The position numbers were made by a program, and so were the translations under genes. 57,624 nucleotides of DNA from Defluviicoccus sp. (GTDB lineage Bacteria > Pseudomonadota > Alphaproteobacteria > MPNO01), in contig JAPPIT010000006.1 of the NCBI GenBank assembly GCA_028820505.1, positions 1 to 57,624 on the forward strand, read 5' to 3'. This document shows positions 41,866 through 50,853 of the stretch, piece by piece. The notes under the pieces were generated by a model. That model saw only the letters and a program-made list of their open reading frames with translations, did no database searches and was not told the origin of the DNA. Position 1 is the first letter of the stretch. Every line of letters begins with the position of its first letter.

Positions 41866-42337
41866 GCTCCATCACAGCACGGACGATGTTGACATATCCA
41901 GTGCAGCGGCAGAGATGGCCGCTCAGCATGTCGCGCAGCTCGGCCTCGCTCGGTTTCGGGTTTTCTTCCAGATAGGCGTCCAGCGACATCAGGATCCCGG
42001 GCGTGCAGTAGCCGCATTGCAGCCCGTGGTTCCTGCGGAACGATTTCTGGAGGTCGCTGAGCCCGCCCTCCTCCGGCGAAAGGCTCTCCACCGTATCGAC
42101 TCGCTTGCCGTCCACCTGCACCGCGAAGGTGAGGCAAGCGCGGCTCACCGTCCCGTCGATCCGCAGCGTGCACGCGCCGCAGACGCCGTGCTCGCACCCG
42201 ACATGGACGCTGGTCATGCCGAGCTCGTGGACCAGGAAATCGGACAGCAGCATGCGCGGCTCGGCATGACCGCTCGTCGCCTTGCCGTTGAGGGTGAACG
42301 AGATCGCGTGCCGCGTGTCCCGGCTCAGCTGCGGCAT
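41846..42337 (-). CDS. Molybdenum hydroxylase [2Fe-2S] subunit (CoxS-like)
   Basis: A 163-residue small subunit. The first cluster site is GCEHGVCGACTLRIDG and the second GLQCGYCTPGIL plus LCRCTGYVNIV. ATG 42337 fits the family start; the long upstream open frame is the shadow of the FAD subunit gene. It overlaps the FAD-subunit end by 13 bases and the PLP gene start by 20 bases. Confidence 0.92.
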   Translation of the reverse strand: MPQLSRDTRHAISFTLNGKATSGHAEPRMLLSDFLVHELGMTSVHVGCEHGVCGACTLRIDGTVSRACLTFAVQVDGKRVDTVESLSPEEGGLSDLQKSFRRNHGLQCGYCTPGILMSLDAYLEENPKPSEAELRDMLSGHLCRCTGYVNIVRAVMEHVGNSP

Positions 42338-43152
42338 GATCGGGCCTCCTCGATGACGTTCCTGCCGAGCCGCCGGACCAGCTCGCGGCGGTAGCGCGCG
42401 GACGCGTGGACGTCGTCGTACCCGCCGAGATCCCACGCGAAGGCGTTGAGCGCGTCGTCGAGGGCGTCCCCCTCCAGCGCTTCCCATTCGCGCACCGCCG
42501 GGCGGTCGGCGACGCCGCCGACGCCGAGCCGGATCCGGTCGGCCGAAGCCGCCGCCGCGAGGGCGACGATCGCGAAGTCGCCGCGCCGCTGGGCCATCTC
42601 GGCGAAGGCGTAGCCGGAGCCGGGCGCCGCCGCGGGGAAGCGGACGGCCGAGACCAGCTCGTCGCCGCGCTTCGACGTGGTCAGCATCCCGGTCTGGAAG
42701 TCTTTCGCGGCGACGCGGCGCTCTCCCGCGGCCGAGCGCAGCACGACCTCGCCGCCGAGCGTCGCGAGACAGAGCGGCAGCTCGGAGCTGGGGTCGGAGT
42801 GGGCGACCGAGCCGCACACCGTCCCCCGGCTGCGGGTCTGGTAGTGGCCGATATGGGGAAACGCCGCGTGCACCAGCGGCAGCCTGTCGGCGATACCGTC
42901 CCAGCGCTCCAGCGCGCTCTGGCGGGCCGCGGCGCCGATTTCGACGATTCCGTCGTCCTGGCGGATATAGTCGAGGTCGGCGATGCCGGAGATGTCGATC
43001 AGCACCGAGGGCTCGACGAGGCGGAAGTTGAGCATGGGTACGAGCGAGAGCCCGCCGGCGAGAATGCGCGCGTCGTCGCCGGCGGCGGCGAGGCCGTGGA
43101 GCGCCTCCAGGACCGAGGCGGCGCGGATATAGTCGAAGGGACTCGGTTTCAT
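42325..43152 (-). CDS. Molybdenum hydroxylase FAD-binding subunit (CoxM-like)
   Basis: A 275-residue FAD subunit with AGGLSLVPMLNFRLVEPSVL (about residues 32-51) and SRGTVCGSVAHSDPSSELPL (about 108-127). It accepts electrons from the FeS subunit. ATG 43152 overlaps the TGA of the large-subunit gene. Gene order here is L-M-S, in contrast to M-S-L in the cluster at 6535-10351, so the two hydroxylases are not simple duplicates. Confidence 0.92.
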   Translation of the reverse strand: MKPSPFDYIRAASVLEALHGLAAAGDDARILAGGLSLVPMLNFRLVEPSVLIDISGIADLDYIRQDDGIVEIGAAARQSALERWDGIADRLPLVHAAFPHIGHYQTRSRGTVCGSVAHSDPSSELPLCLATLGGEVVLRSAAGERRVAAKDFQTGMLTTSKRGDELVSAVRFPAAAPGSGYAFAEMAQRRGDFAIVALAAAASADRIRLGVGGVADRPAVREWEALEGDALDDALNAFAWDLGGYDDVHASARYRRELVRRLGRNVIEEARSCRS

Positions 43153-46127
43153 CGGCGGATCCCCAGCGCGGCGAGCAGGCGCCGCCACCACAACGCCGCA
43201 GGGGCATCCGCTTCCGGCGCCTCCGCGGGGCCGCCGCCGAGGACCGAGGCGAGGCGTTCGAAGAACTGCCGCACCAGAGCGCGGGCCGCGCCTTCGAGCA
43301 TCCGCCCGCCCACCGCGGCGACGGTGCCCGACACCTCGATGCCGTAGTCGTAGGCGAGCGCGGTGCCGCCGTCTCTCGGCGTCAGCGTCACGCGCCCGGT
43401 CCCCTCGGAGAGCCCGAGCAGGCCGGTCAGCGCGCCGGACAGCGTCGCCGCGTTCGGCGGGTCCATGTCGCTCAGGATGACGGTGGCCTTGAAGCGGCCC
43501 TTGACCGGGCCGGCGCCCACCGTGACCTCGGCGCGGTACTCGTTCTCGCCCACCCGGTCGAGCGCGTGGCAGCCGGGGATCACCGCCGCCAGCTTCTCCG
43601 GGTCGAGCAGCGCGTCCCACACCGCCTCCTGCGCGGCCGGAACGAATGCCTCGCCGGTTCCGGCGATGACGCGGTCCGAGGCGCCCTTCGGGGCAGGCGG
43701 GGTCTCGACGCCTTCGGGCGGTGGCCGTTCCTCGCCGTGGATCAGAGCCGACACCTTGTCGGGGCTGAGCGGCAGAGTGACGTTTTCGACGCCGAGCGCG
43801 TCGCACACGGCATTCGCGATGCAGACCGGGGTCGACATGCAGTTGCCTTCGCCGACGCCCTTGGCGCCGAGCGGCGTGACGAGCGAGGGTGTTGCCATGT
43901 GGACGATCTGGGGTTCCGGCACTTCCCATGCCGTCGGCACCAGGTAGTCGGCGAAGGTGCCGTTCAGGAAGCTCCCGTCCTCCCCGTAGGCGAACTCCTC
44001 GTAGAGCGCGCAGCCGACGGCCCAGGCGAACGCGCCGTGCACCTGGCCCTCCGCGAGCTTGGGATTCAGCAGCGTGCCGGAATCGTGCATCGTCACGTAT
44101 TTGTCGATCCTCACCTCGCCGGTGTCGCGGTCGATCTCGACGCCGCAGAAATCGAACACGAAGCCGTAGGTCAGCGAGGAGTTGATCTGGTCCTTGTCGT
44201 TGGGCGGCTCCAGCTCGGGCGGCGACCAGGAGCCGATCTCGCGGATACCGGGCTCCATGTCGTCGGGCAGGTTGCCGGGCGTCCAGTGCGCCGATCCTGC
44301 CACGCGGTAGAGGTTGATCGAATTGTCCGGGTTGTCGGCGGCGTAGATCCTGCCGTTGCCGAATTCGAGGTTTTCCGGCGGCACGTTGAGCGTCTGGCTG
44401 GCGATCCTGGCGAGCTTGGCGCGGGCCTTCTTGGCGGCGCGGTCGGCGGCGACGGCGGTCGAGGACGTAAAGCGCGAGGAATAGTTGCCGGTCGCGATGG
44501 ACCACGCGTCCTTCGCCGTGTCGTGCTCTAGGTTGACGTGGATGTCGCCCGGCTCGAGCCCCAGATTGTCGGCGACGATCTGGGAGAGAACCGTCATGTG
44601 CCCCTGCCCCTGCGGGATGGAATCGGCGGTGACGTTTACCGTGCCGAGCGGGTCGATATTGACCGTCGCGTTCGACACCGCGCCGCCCTTCGGGTTCTTC
44701 CGGCGCTCTTCCAGCGGAAGGATGTTCGAGAGATACCCCATGTTCGACTGCGCCGGCTCGACGATCGCGGCGTAGCCGATGCCATAGAGGCGGCCTTCCG
44801 CGCGGGCCTCGTCGCGGCGCTTCCTGAGCTCCTCCAGCTTGCCTTCGTTTGCCGCCTTCTCGAGCGCCGCCGGATAGTCGCCCGAGTCGAGCAGCGCGCC
44901 CGCCGCGGCGCGGTAGGGGAACACGCCGGCGGGCACGAGGTTTCTGCGGATCACCTCGTAGTGGTCGAGGCCGAGCTCGACCGCGATCCGCTGCACCAGC
45001 CGCTCGATGGCGTAGTACATCTGCGGACCGCCGAAGCCCCGCACCATCCCCGACGGGCACTTGTTGGTCAGCAGCAGCCGGTTGGTGACCGACAGGTTCT
45101 TGACGTCGTAGGCGCCCGTCAGGATGCCGTGCATGCGATAGAGCGGCCCCGGCATCGGCGCGCGCAGGAAGGCGCCGTAATCGTCGAGCTGGTCGAACCT
45201 GAAGCCGGTGATCGTGCCGTCGTTCCTGACCGCGGCCTCGATGGAGACGATGCGGTTGGGCGCCGCCGTCGCGCCGGACAAGTGTTCCAGCCGGTCCTCG
45301 ATCCATTTGACCGGCCGGCCGGTGACCCGGGAGGCGAGCCCCATCAGGACGATGTAGGGGAATACCTGGACCTTCACCCCGAACCCGCCGCCCGAAAAAT
45401 TGGGCGTGCGCATCCGGAGCTTCGAGCTGGAGACGCGGAGCGCCTTCGAGATCACGGTGTGGGTCGAGTACGGCCCCTGGAAGTTGGACTGGACGTCGTA
45501 GGACTCGGTCGCCGGATCGTAGGCCACCGCCGCCACGAAGCCCTCGATGGGCGTGTGCGAGTTGCGCGGATAGGAGATCTTGAGCTTCACCGTCCGGTCG
45601 GCCTCGGCGAACGCGGCGTCGGGGTCGCCGTAGACGAAGTCGCGGGTCGAGACGATGTTCGAGCCGACATCCTCGTGGACGACGGGCGCGCCTTCCGCTG
45701 CCGCTTCCTCGGGGTCGATGGCGGGCTTGAGGGTTCTGTACGCGACTTCGATCGCCGACAGCGCGTCTTCCGCCCGGTAGCGGTCCGTCGCGATGGCGAT
45801 GACCACCGGCTCGCCCACATAGCGGACCTTGCCGACCGCGAGCGCCCATTGAAGGATCGGCTCGCGCAGGACGATCAGAAACGGATCGGAAATATCCCTG
45901 AGATCCTCGCCCGTCAGGACTTCGACCACGCCCGGCATCGCCTTCGCCGCCGAGACGTCGATGGAGGCGATCTCGGCATGGGCGTGGGGCGAGCGCAGGA
46001 TCGCGGCGTGCAGCGTCCCGGTCCGCGTCGGCAGGTGGTCGGAGAACATCGCGCTTCCGGTCAGGAGAGCCGCGTCCTCGACCCGCTCGACCGGCTGCCC
46101 GACATATTTTTCCTGGGTCTGGCTCAT
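43149..46127 (-). CDS. Molybdenum hydroxylase large subunit with C-terminal CoxG (SRPBCC) domain
   Basis: A 992-residue fusion. Residues about 1-790 are a xanthine-dehydrogenase-family molybdopterin subunit with GGGFGVKVQVF, MVRGFGGPQMYYAIERLVQR and GAKGVGEGNCMSTP, the last with the catalytic glutamate. A proline-rich linker (about 795-815) leads to a CoxG/SRPBCC domain (FVPAAQEAVWDALLDPEKLA onward, to about residue 966). The end is a short tryptophan/arginine-rich tail (ALWWRRLLAALGIRR) that may bind membrane. CoxG proteins are normally separate and link CO-dehydrogenase-like enzymes to the membrane or quinone pool. ATG 46127 has AAGGAAG upstream. It is the first gene of the minus-strand operon. 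Confidence 0.9.
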   Translation of the reverse strand: MSQTQEKYVGQPVERVEDAALLTGSAMFSDHLPTRTGTLHAAILRSPHAHAEIASIDVSAAKAMPGVVEVLTGEDLRDISDPFLIVLREPILQWALAVGKVRYVGEPVVIAIATDRYRAEDALSAIEVAYRTLKPAIDPEEAAAEGAPVVHEDVGSNIVSTRDFVYGDPDAAFAEADRTVKLKISYPRNSHTPIEGFVAAVAYDPATESYDVQSNFQGPYSTHTVISKALRVSSSKLRMRTPNFSGGGFGVKVQVFPYIVLMGLASRVTGRPVKWIEDRLEHLSGATAAPNRIVSIEAAVRNDGTITGFRFDQLDDYGAFLRAPMPGPLYRMHGILTGAYDVKNLSVTNRLLLTNKCPSGMVRGFGGPQMYYAIERLVQRIAVELGLDHYEVIRRNLVPAGVFPYRAAAGALLDSGDYPAALEKAANEGKLEELRKRRDEARAEGRLYGIGYAAIVEPAQSNMGYLSNILPLEERRKNPKGGAVSNATVNIDPLGTVNVTADSIPQGQGHMTVLSQIVADNLGLEPGDIHVNLEHDTAKDAWSIATGNYSSRFTSSTAVAADRAAKKARAKLARIASQTLNVPPENLEFGNGRIYAADNPDNSINLYRVAGSAHWTPGNLPDDMEPGIREIGSWSPPELEPPNDKDQINSSLTYGFVFDFCGVEIDRDTGEVRIDKYVTMHDSGTLLNPKLAEGQVHGAFAWAVGCALYEEFAYGEDGSFLNGTFADYLVPTAWEVPEPQIVHMATPSLVTPLGAKGVGEGNCMSTPVCIANAVCDALGVENVTLPLSPDKVSALIHGEERPPPEGVETPPAPKGASDRVIAGTGEAFVPAAQEAVWDALLDPEKLAAVIPGCHALDRVGENEYRAEVTVGAGPVKGRFKATVILSDMDPPNAATLSGALTGLLGLSEGTGRVTLTPRDGGTALAYDYGIEVSGTVAAVGGRMLEGAARALVRQFFERLASVLGGGPAEAPEADAPAALWWRRLLAALGIRR

Positions 46128-46390
46128 CGCTTCCTTCTTCCTGCCGAGGCCGTCCCGCCGCAGGCCGCCGCCGTTCGAATGTTCCGATGTCGCGCCCGGA
46201 TTTCGGCGATCAGGCTCCGGTTCGGCGCGTCGGACGCCTGCAAATCGCGCGTTGAAGACGATGCGGATTCGGAGGCTATCAATACGAGTTTGCGTTGCGG
46301 CGTCAAGCCGGGGCACCGTCTTCGGCGGCTTGCCGGACCGCGCGGAACGACCGAATATGCGCGCGTAGCGAGCGGGCGCCGGAGGGGAAC

Positions 46391-47971
46391 GTGAAGGACA
46401 ACACCGTACGCATCGACGAGACCGCGACACCGTCGAGGCTCGTCTTTTCCGACGTCTTCAACGCCGCGATCCCTTTCATCGACCGGCATCTGGAGGAGGG
46501 CCGCGGCGACAAGACCGCGATCCGCACGGTCGAGGGCGAGACCAGCTACCGCGCGCTCGCCGAGCAGGTCGCGCGCACCGGCAATGCGCTACTGGGCGCG
46601 GGGATCGGGCGGGGCGACCGGGTCCTGATGGTGGTCAAGGACTGCCCGGAATTCGTCTTCTGCTTCTTCGGCGCGGTCAAGGCGGGCATCGTCCCGGTAC
46701 CGGTCAACACCATGATGCGGCCGCAGGACTACAGGTTCCTGATCGAGGATTCGGGCTGCCGGGGCATCGTCTACAGCGAGGAATGGGCCGAGGCGGTGGA
46801 AGGCGGGCTGGACGCCGTGGACGAGAAGCCGCCGGTAATCCTCCGGGTCGACGGCGCGGGCGGGCTGCGGGAGAAGGCGGCGTCGGCATCCGCCGATCTG
46901 ACCCCGGCGCGGACGACGGCCATGGACGATTGTTTCTGGCTCTACTCCTCGGGCTCCACCGGGAACCCCAAAGGCGTCGTCCACCATCACCGCGACATGG
47001 TCTGCACCAGCGAGCGCTACGGAAGGACGATCGCGGGGCTCCGCGAGGACGACAGCGTGTTCTCGGTGAGCAAGCTGTTCCACTCCTACGGCTTCGGCAA
47101 CGCGATGACCTTCCCGCTCTGGGTCGGCGCCACGATCGGGCTCAGCGACCGTCGGCCGACGCCGCAGATGACCTTCGAGGCGATCGAGGCGCTGCGCCCC
47201 ACCGTCTTCTTCGGCGTGCCGACGATGTACGCCCAGCAGCTTCACGCGATGGAGGAGGCGAGCCCGGACCTGTCGTCGATCCGGATCTGCATCTCGGCCG
47301 GGGAGGCGCTGCCGGGCGACGTCATGCTGCGCTGGAAGGAGAAGACCGGGACGCTGATCCTGGACGGTCTCGGCTCGACCGAGATGCTCCACATCTTCGT
47401 CTCGAACACCGAGGACGACTGGAAGGCCGGCTCTTCAGGCCGCCCGGTGCCGGGCTACGCGGTGCGGCTGGTCGACGAGGACGCCGCCGACGTGCCGGAG
47501 GGCGAGATGGGAACGCTGCTGGTGCGGGGCGAGTCGGCGGCCAAGCTCTACTGGAACAACCCGGAGAAGACCGCCGCCACGATGCTGGGCGACGACTGGC
47601 TCGACACCGGCGATATGTACTACCGGGACGAGGACGGCTACTTCATCAATTGCGGACGCGGCGACGACATGATCAAGGTCGGCGGGCTCTGGTGCTCGCC
47701 GTTCGAGATCGAGGCGCGTCTGATCGAGCACCCAAAGGTGCTTGAGGCCGCCGTCGTGGGCCGCCCCGACGACGACGGGCTGATCAAGCCCGAGGCGAAT
47801 ATCGTGCTCAACAACGCGGCGGACGCCGGCGCCGCGCTGGAGGACGAGCTCAAGGCCCACTGCCGGGAAGCGCTCGCCCGCTACAAGTACCCGCGCTGGT
47901 TCAACTTCGTCGACACGCTGCCCAAGACGGTGACGGGAAAGATCCAGCGGTTTCGCCTGCGCGAGGGGTGA
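46391..47971 (+). CDS. Benzoate-CoA-ligase-family acyl-CoA synthetase
   Basis: A 526-residue adenylate-forming enzyme that makes acyl-CoA from an acid, ATP and CoA. The AMP-binding motif is LYSSGSTGNPKGVVHHH (about residues 180-196), the DGLGSTEMLHIF segment resembles benzoate-CoA ligases, and the C-terminal hinge GRGDDMIKVGGLW and catalytic lysine PKTVTGKIQRFRLRE are present. The start is GTG at 46391 with GGAGGGGA before it; the longer open frame upstream is intergenic. Divergent from the hydroxylase operon across 263 bases; no clear promoter was picked there. Confidence 0.92.
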   Translation: MKDNTVRIDETATPSRLVFSDVFNAAIPFIDRHLEEGRGDKTAIRTVEGETSYRALAEQVARTGNALLGAGIGRGDRVLMVVKDCPEFVFCFFGAVKAGIVPVPVNTMMRPQDYRFLIEDSGCRGIVYSEEWAEAVEGGLDAVDEKPPVILRVDGAGGLREKAASASADLTPARTTAMDDCFWLYSSGSTGNPKGVVHHHRDMVCTSERYGRTIAGLREDDSVFSVSKLFHSYGFGNAMTFPLWVGATIGLSDRRPTPQMTFEAIEALRPTVFFGVPTMYAQQLHAMEEASPDLSSIRICISAGEALPGDVMLRWKEKTGTLILDGLGSTEMLHIFVSNTEDDWKAGSSGRPVPGYAVRLVDEDAADVPEGEMGTLLVRGESAAKLYWNNPEKTAATMLGDDWLDTGDMYYRDEDGYFINCGRGDDMIKVGGLWCSPFEIEARLIEHPKVLEAAVVGRPDDDGLIKPEANIVLNNAADAGAALEDELKAHCREALARYKYPRWFNFVDTLPKTVTGKIQRFRLREG

Positions 47972-48012
47972 GGCAAGCGCCGCCCTGGGCTACCCTGCCC
48001 GGTCCCTTCTCT

Positions 48013-48170
48013 CGTCATGCCCGGACTTGTTCCGGGCATCCACGTCTTGCGGCTTCGTGCGATAGCGGGGCGCGGGCGAGGCGGCGGCGGAACGTGGATG
48101 CCCGGAACAAGTCCGGGCATGACGTGATGGGGACAGCTCGTCAATGACTCGAACTTCTCGATCGGGACAC
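48013..48170 (+). repeat. Composite palindromic repeat R2 (inverted partner at 50854-51013)
   Basis: Two inverted palindromic units (48013-48044 and 48093-48124) frame a GC-rich spacer and are followed by a tail ending CTCGAACTTCTCGATCGGGACAC-like sequence up to 48170. The reverse complement of 50854-51013 matches almost throughout: units, spacer edges (TCTTGCGGC, GGCGAGGCGGCGG), TGATGGGG and tail. The pair flanks hicAB and the UbiD gene. The rest of 47972-48209 holds nothing recognised. Confidence 0.8.
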
Positions 48171-48209
48171 TAGGCCCAGCGGGCCCGACCCGTTGCCCGG
48201 ACCTAATTA

Positions 48210-48229
48210 TTGTGTATATTTATACACAA
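48210..48229. promoter_or_regulatory. Palindromic operator of hicAB
   Basis: TTGTGTATA-tt-TATACACAA is a perfect 9-base inverted repeat located 14 bases before the chosen hicA start. HicB antitoxins bind such AT-rich palindromes and repress their own operon. The region also supplies the only promoter-like AT-rich sequence here. Confidence 0.7.
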
Positions 48230-48243
48230 CGAAGGGTCGGGTT

Positions 48244-48435
48244 GTGGAACGCAACAGCCGTCGGCTCATCCGGATGCTCCAACGGGACGGCTGGGTGCAT
48301 GTCGCCACCAAGGGCAGCCATTGGCAGTTCAAGCATCCCACCAGGCCGGGGCGCGTCACCGTGCCGCACCCGAACAGGGACATCCCGCGCGGAACGGTGG
48401 CGTCGATCTACCGGCAGGCGGGCTGGAACGCGTAA
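48244..48435 (+). CDS. hicA: HicA toxin (mRNA interferase)
   Basis: A 63-residue double-stranded-RNA-binding-fold toxin. The motif GWVHVATKGSHWQFKHPTRP holds the catalytic histidine H26, and the C-terminal IPRGTVASIYRQAGW is typical. It cleaves mRNA when not bound by HicB. GTG 48244 is chosen because the family begins close to the RRLIRMLQRDGW helix; the frame remains open upstream to an ATG at 48193, but that start would place the operator inside the gene. hicB follows 13 bases later. Confidence 0.9.
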   Translation: MERNSRRLIRMLQRDGWVHVATKGSHWQFKHPTRPGRVTVPHPNRDIPRGTVASIYRQAGWNA

Positions 48436-48448
48436 GGGGGACGAACCG

Positions 48449-48850
48449 ATGCGCTACGTATCTTTCATCCACCGGGACGATGCCGGCTACGGGGTCAGCT
48501 TCCCCGACTTCCCGGGCTGCGTCTCGGTCGGCGACACGGTTGACGACGCGGTGAGGCGAGGCGGCGAAGCCCTCGCGTTCCACGTCGAGGGACTTCGCGA
48601 CGACGGCGAGCCGATTCCGGCGCCCCGCTCGATCGACGCCATCAAGGCCGACCCGGACCTCGCCGAGTGGCGGCGCGGCGCCGACTTCGTGCTGATCCCG
48701 CTCCTCCTCGACCGCGGGTCCTCGCGACGGGTGAACATTTCCCTCGACCGCGGCCTGCTCGAGGCCATCGACGACGAGGCGAGGCAGCGCCGCATGACCC
48801 GGTCGGCCTTCCTGGCGACGGCGGCCCGGCGCGAGATCGAGAGCACGTGA
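48449..48850 (+). CDS. hicB: HicB antitoxin with ribbon-helix-helix DNA-binding domain
   Basis: A 133-residue antitoxin. The N-terminal partially degraded RNase-H-like domain is recognisable in GYGVSFPDFPGCVSVGDTVD and EALAFHVEGL. The C-terminal ribbon-helix-helix segment is SRRVNISLDRGLLEAIDDEA followed by RQRRMTRSAFLATAARREIE. It neutralises HicA and represses the operon through the palindrome at 48210-48229. GGGGG lies just before ATG 48449. Confidence 0.92.
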   Translation: MRYVSFIHRDDAGYGVSFPDFPGCVSVGDTVDDAVRRGGEALAFHVEGLRDDGEPIPAPRSIDAIKADPDLAEWRRGADFVLIPLLLDRGSSRRVNISLDRGLLEAIDDEARQRRMTRSAFLATAARREIEST

Positions 48851-48931
48851 CCGGAGGCCACGGCACGGCGAACGCAGGAACGCCGCAGACCGGGAGCGGG
48901 ATACGGGACGGGTGTTCGGATCGCGAAAGCC

Positions 48932-48963
48932 GAAGAAAAGAAAGAGGCGGCCCGAAGGCCGCC
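48932..48963 (-). terminator. Rho-independent terminator of the UbiD-family gene
   Basis: On the minus strand GGCGGCC-ttcg-GGCCGCC (48963-48946) forms a seven-pair stem with a stable tetraloop, followed by TCTTTCTTTTCTT. It lies about 32 bases after the stop of the UbiD-family gene. On the plus strand the hairpin lacks a proper T-run, so it terminates hicB transcripts less well. Confidence 0.8.
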
Positions 48964-48994
48964 CCTTCCGTACTTTCGCCGACAGGCGCCGGGG

Positions 48995-50572
48995 TTAACG
49001 CCCCGTCCGCGCCAGCGAGTGGACCCAGCCCTTCATCCGGCCCTTGGCGTTGGCGATCTGGTCGTCGGTGAAGAAGTCGTCCAGGGTCACCTTCTCGATC
49101 GGATAGACCGGCCTGAGGAAGTCGCTCTCGAAGCCGAACGGCACCGTCGCGTCGATCCCCATGCCGCCCTCGAAGCGCGTGTTGGACGCCGTCCATTCCC
49201 GGTCGCCGGCGGTCATGCGCTCGGCCGGCATGAAGGTCTGGCCGCGCCCGCCGGGGATCGGGTTGAGGATGTCGGTATGCGGGTTGACCCGTGTGGTCAG
49301 GCACCACATCACGTCGTCCATGTCGTAGGGGTCGGTGTCCTCGGAAACCGCGAAGCAGAGCCGCGATCCCTGCGAGGTCGACAGGATCGCCGACATGAAG
49401 TTGCGCTGCCAGCCCTCGTCGATCCGGTTGCGCTTCTTGACCTGGATGATCGCGCCGCCCCAATCGGTCATGCAGTAGGGGATCACGCAGTCCTGGATGA
49501 TGCCGGGCTGCATGCGCTCGCACAGCTCGAACATCGCGGACTCGCGCACCGTCGTGTCGATATTGTGGTCGTCGAGGGTGTGGACGCCGAGCGCGAAGAT
49601 GATCGGCTTGGTCGCCGGATCGCGCATGGTGACGCCGGTGACGTGGAAGGTCGGCGCCTTGTAGGCCTTGCCCATGTAGCCGGCCCATTCCGGGTGGAAG
49701 TGGAACCGGCCCTGGACCCCCGCCTCCTCGGCCTCCGCGGTCTCGTAGCGGCGGTCGCGCGGATTGACGTAGCCTTCCAGCACCAGCTCGCAGTCCGCGA
49801 GCGCCAGCGCGTCCACGGTGCGCGCCTTGACCATGCGGACCGGCGATCCCTGCACCGCGCCGGCAATGCCGATCTCGTCGCAGCCCTGCGGCAGGATCAC
49901 GTAGTCGAAGCCCGCGCCGGCGAGCAGCGTGCAGGACGGCGGGACGCCGAAGCACATCGTGATCGGCACCGGCTTGTCGTCCTTGTAGTGCTTGGAGACG
50001 ACCTGCCACATATGCGAGCCGGGCGAGATCTGGAACGTGCCGACATTGCCCCAGCGGAAGTTCATCCGGTTGTAGCCGAGGTCGGATCCGCCGTCGAAAT
50101 ATTCGCCGGTCACCACCCGGTTGCCGGAGCCCACGGTGAGCTCGGGCTCGTAGGTGGTGTGGCGGATCGGCACCATGTGCTCGTTGACGTCGACCGGGTT
50201 CTCGATGACGTGCTGCTGGCAGGGCGCCTGGTCCTGCGGGATCACCTCCGGCGGGAGCGGGTGCGACAGCGCATGCGCGAGCCTGCGCGTGCGGTCGGTG
50301 TTGTCGGTCCAGCCGAACATCTTGTTGATGACCTCGATGTCGCCGAACAGGTTGGTGAGGAGGCGGTGGTTGGGCTTGCCCTTGACGTTGTTGAACAGGA
50401 TCGGGCAGCCGCCATCCATCTGCTTCTGGATCGCGGTGAGCTCCAGGTCGGGATCGACCTCCTTGTCGGTCTCGATCAGGTCGCCCTCGGACCTGAGCCA
50501 CTCCAGGGAGTTGCGCAGGTCGTTGATCGCCTCGACGGGTGCGCCGAGCGCTTCTTTCTTCGCAGTGCTCAT
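48995..50572 (-). CDS. UbiD-family decarboxylase
   Basis: A 525-residue prenylated-FMN-dependent decarboxylase of the UbiD superfamily. Typical segments are LRNSLEWLRSEGDLIETDKE, VDPDLELTAIQKQ, NVGTFQISPGSHMWQ and YVNPRDRRYETAEAEEAG. Such enzymes reversibly decarboxylate or carboxylate aromatic and unsaturated acids and need prFMN from a UbiX flavin prenyltransferase, not encoded here. ATG 50572 has AGGAGA upstream. It is bordered by CoA ligases and by the inverted repeats R2 and R3. Confidence 0.9.
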   Translation of the reverse strand: MSTAKKEALGAPVEAINDLRNSLEWLRSEGDLIETDKEVDPDLELTAIQKQMDGGCPILFNNVKGKPNHRLLTNLFGDIEVINKMFGWTDNTDRTRRLAHALSHPLPPEVIPQDQAPCQQHVIENPVDVNEHMVPIRHTTYEPELTVGSGNRVVTGEYFDGGSDLGYNRMNFRWGNVGTFQISPGSHMWQVVSKHYKDDKPVPITMCFGVPPSCTLLAGAGFDYVILPQGCDEIGIAGAVQGSPVRMVKARTVDALALADCELVLEGYVNPRDRRYETAEAEEAGVQGRFHFHPEWAGYMGKAYKAPTFHVTGVTMRDPATKPIIFALGVHTLDDHNIDTTVRESAMFELCERMQPGIIQDCVIPYCMTDWGGAIIQVKKRNRIDEGWQRNFMSAILSTSQGSRLCFAVSEDTDPYDMDDVMWCLTTRVNPHTDILNPIPGGRGQTFMPAERMTAGDREWTASNTRFEGGMGIDATVPFGFESDFLRPVYPIEKVTLDDFFTDDQIANAKGRMKGWVHSLARTGR

Positions 50573-50853
50573 GGGGTCTCCTCTTGGCGTCTCCGTATGA
50601 CCGCGTTTGTCGGCGGCCGGAGCGGTGTGTTGCCGCGTTAATCGGCGGCTTCAACGAGCGGCGGGCCCATCCCGCCGCCACGCGCCTTGCTCTCATGCAA
50701 GAAGAACGCCGGGCCTCGGCCCGTGTCCGCAGGCAAATCTACGGTCTCCGGCGCGAATTGCAAAGAAAACCGCCATTTCCCGCGAAACAATCGATCAACG
50801 GTTGCCATAGCGAAATTACACCGGAGCGCGACAACCGGTAGGAAAACCGTCTG

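Noticed and set aside
48013..48124. CRISPR-like array
   Set aside because: The units are inverted palindromes with one spacer, not regularly spaced direct repeats; no cas genes are present.
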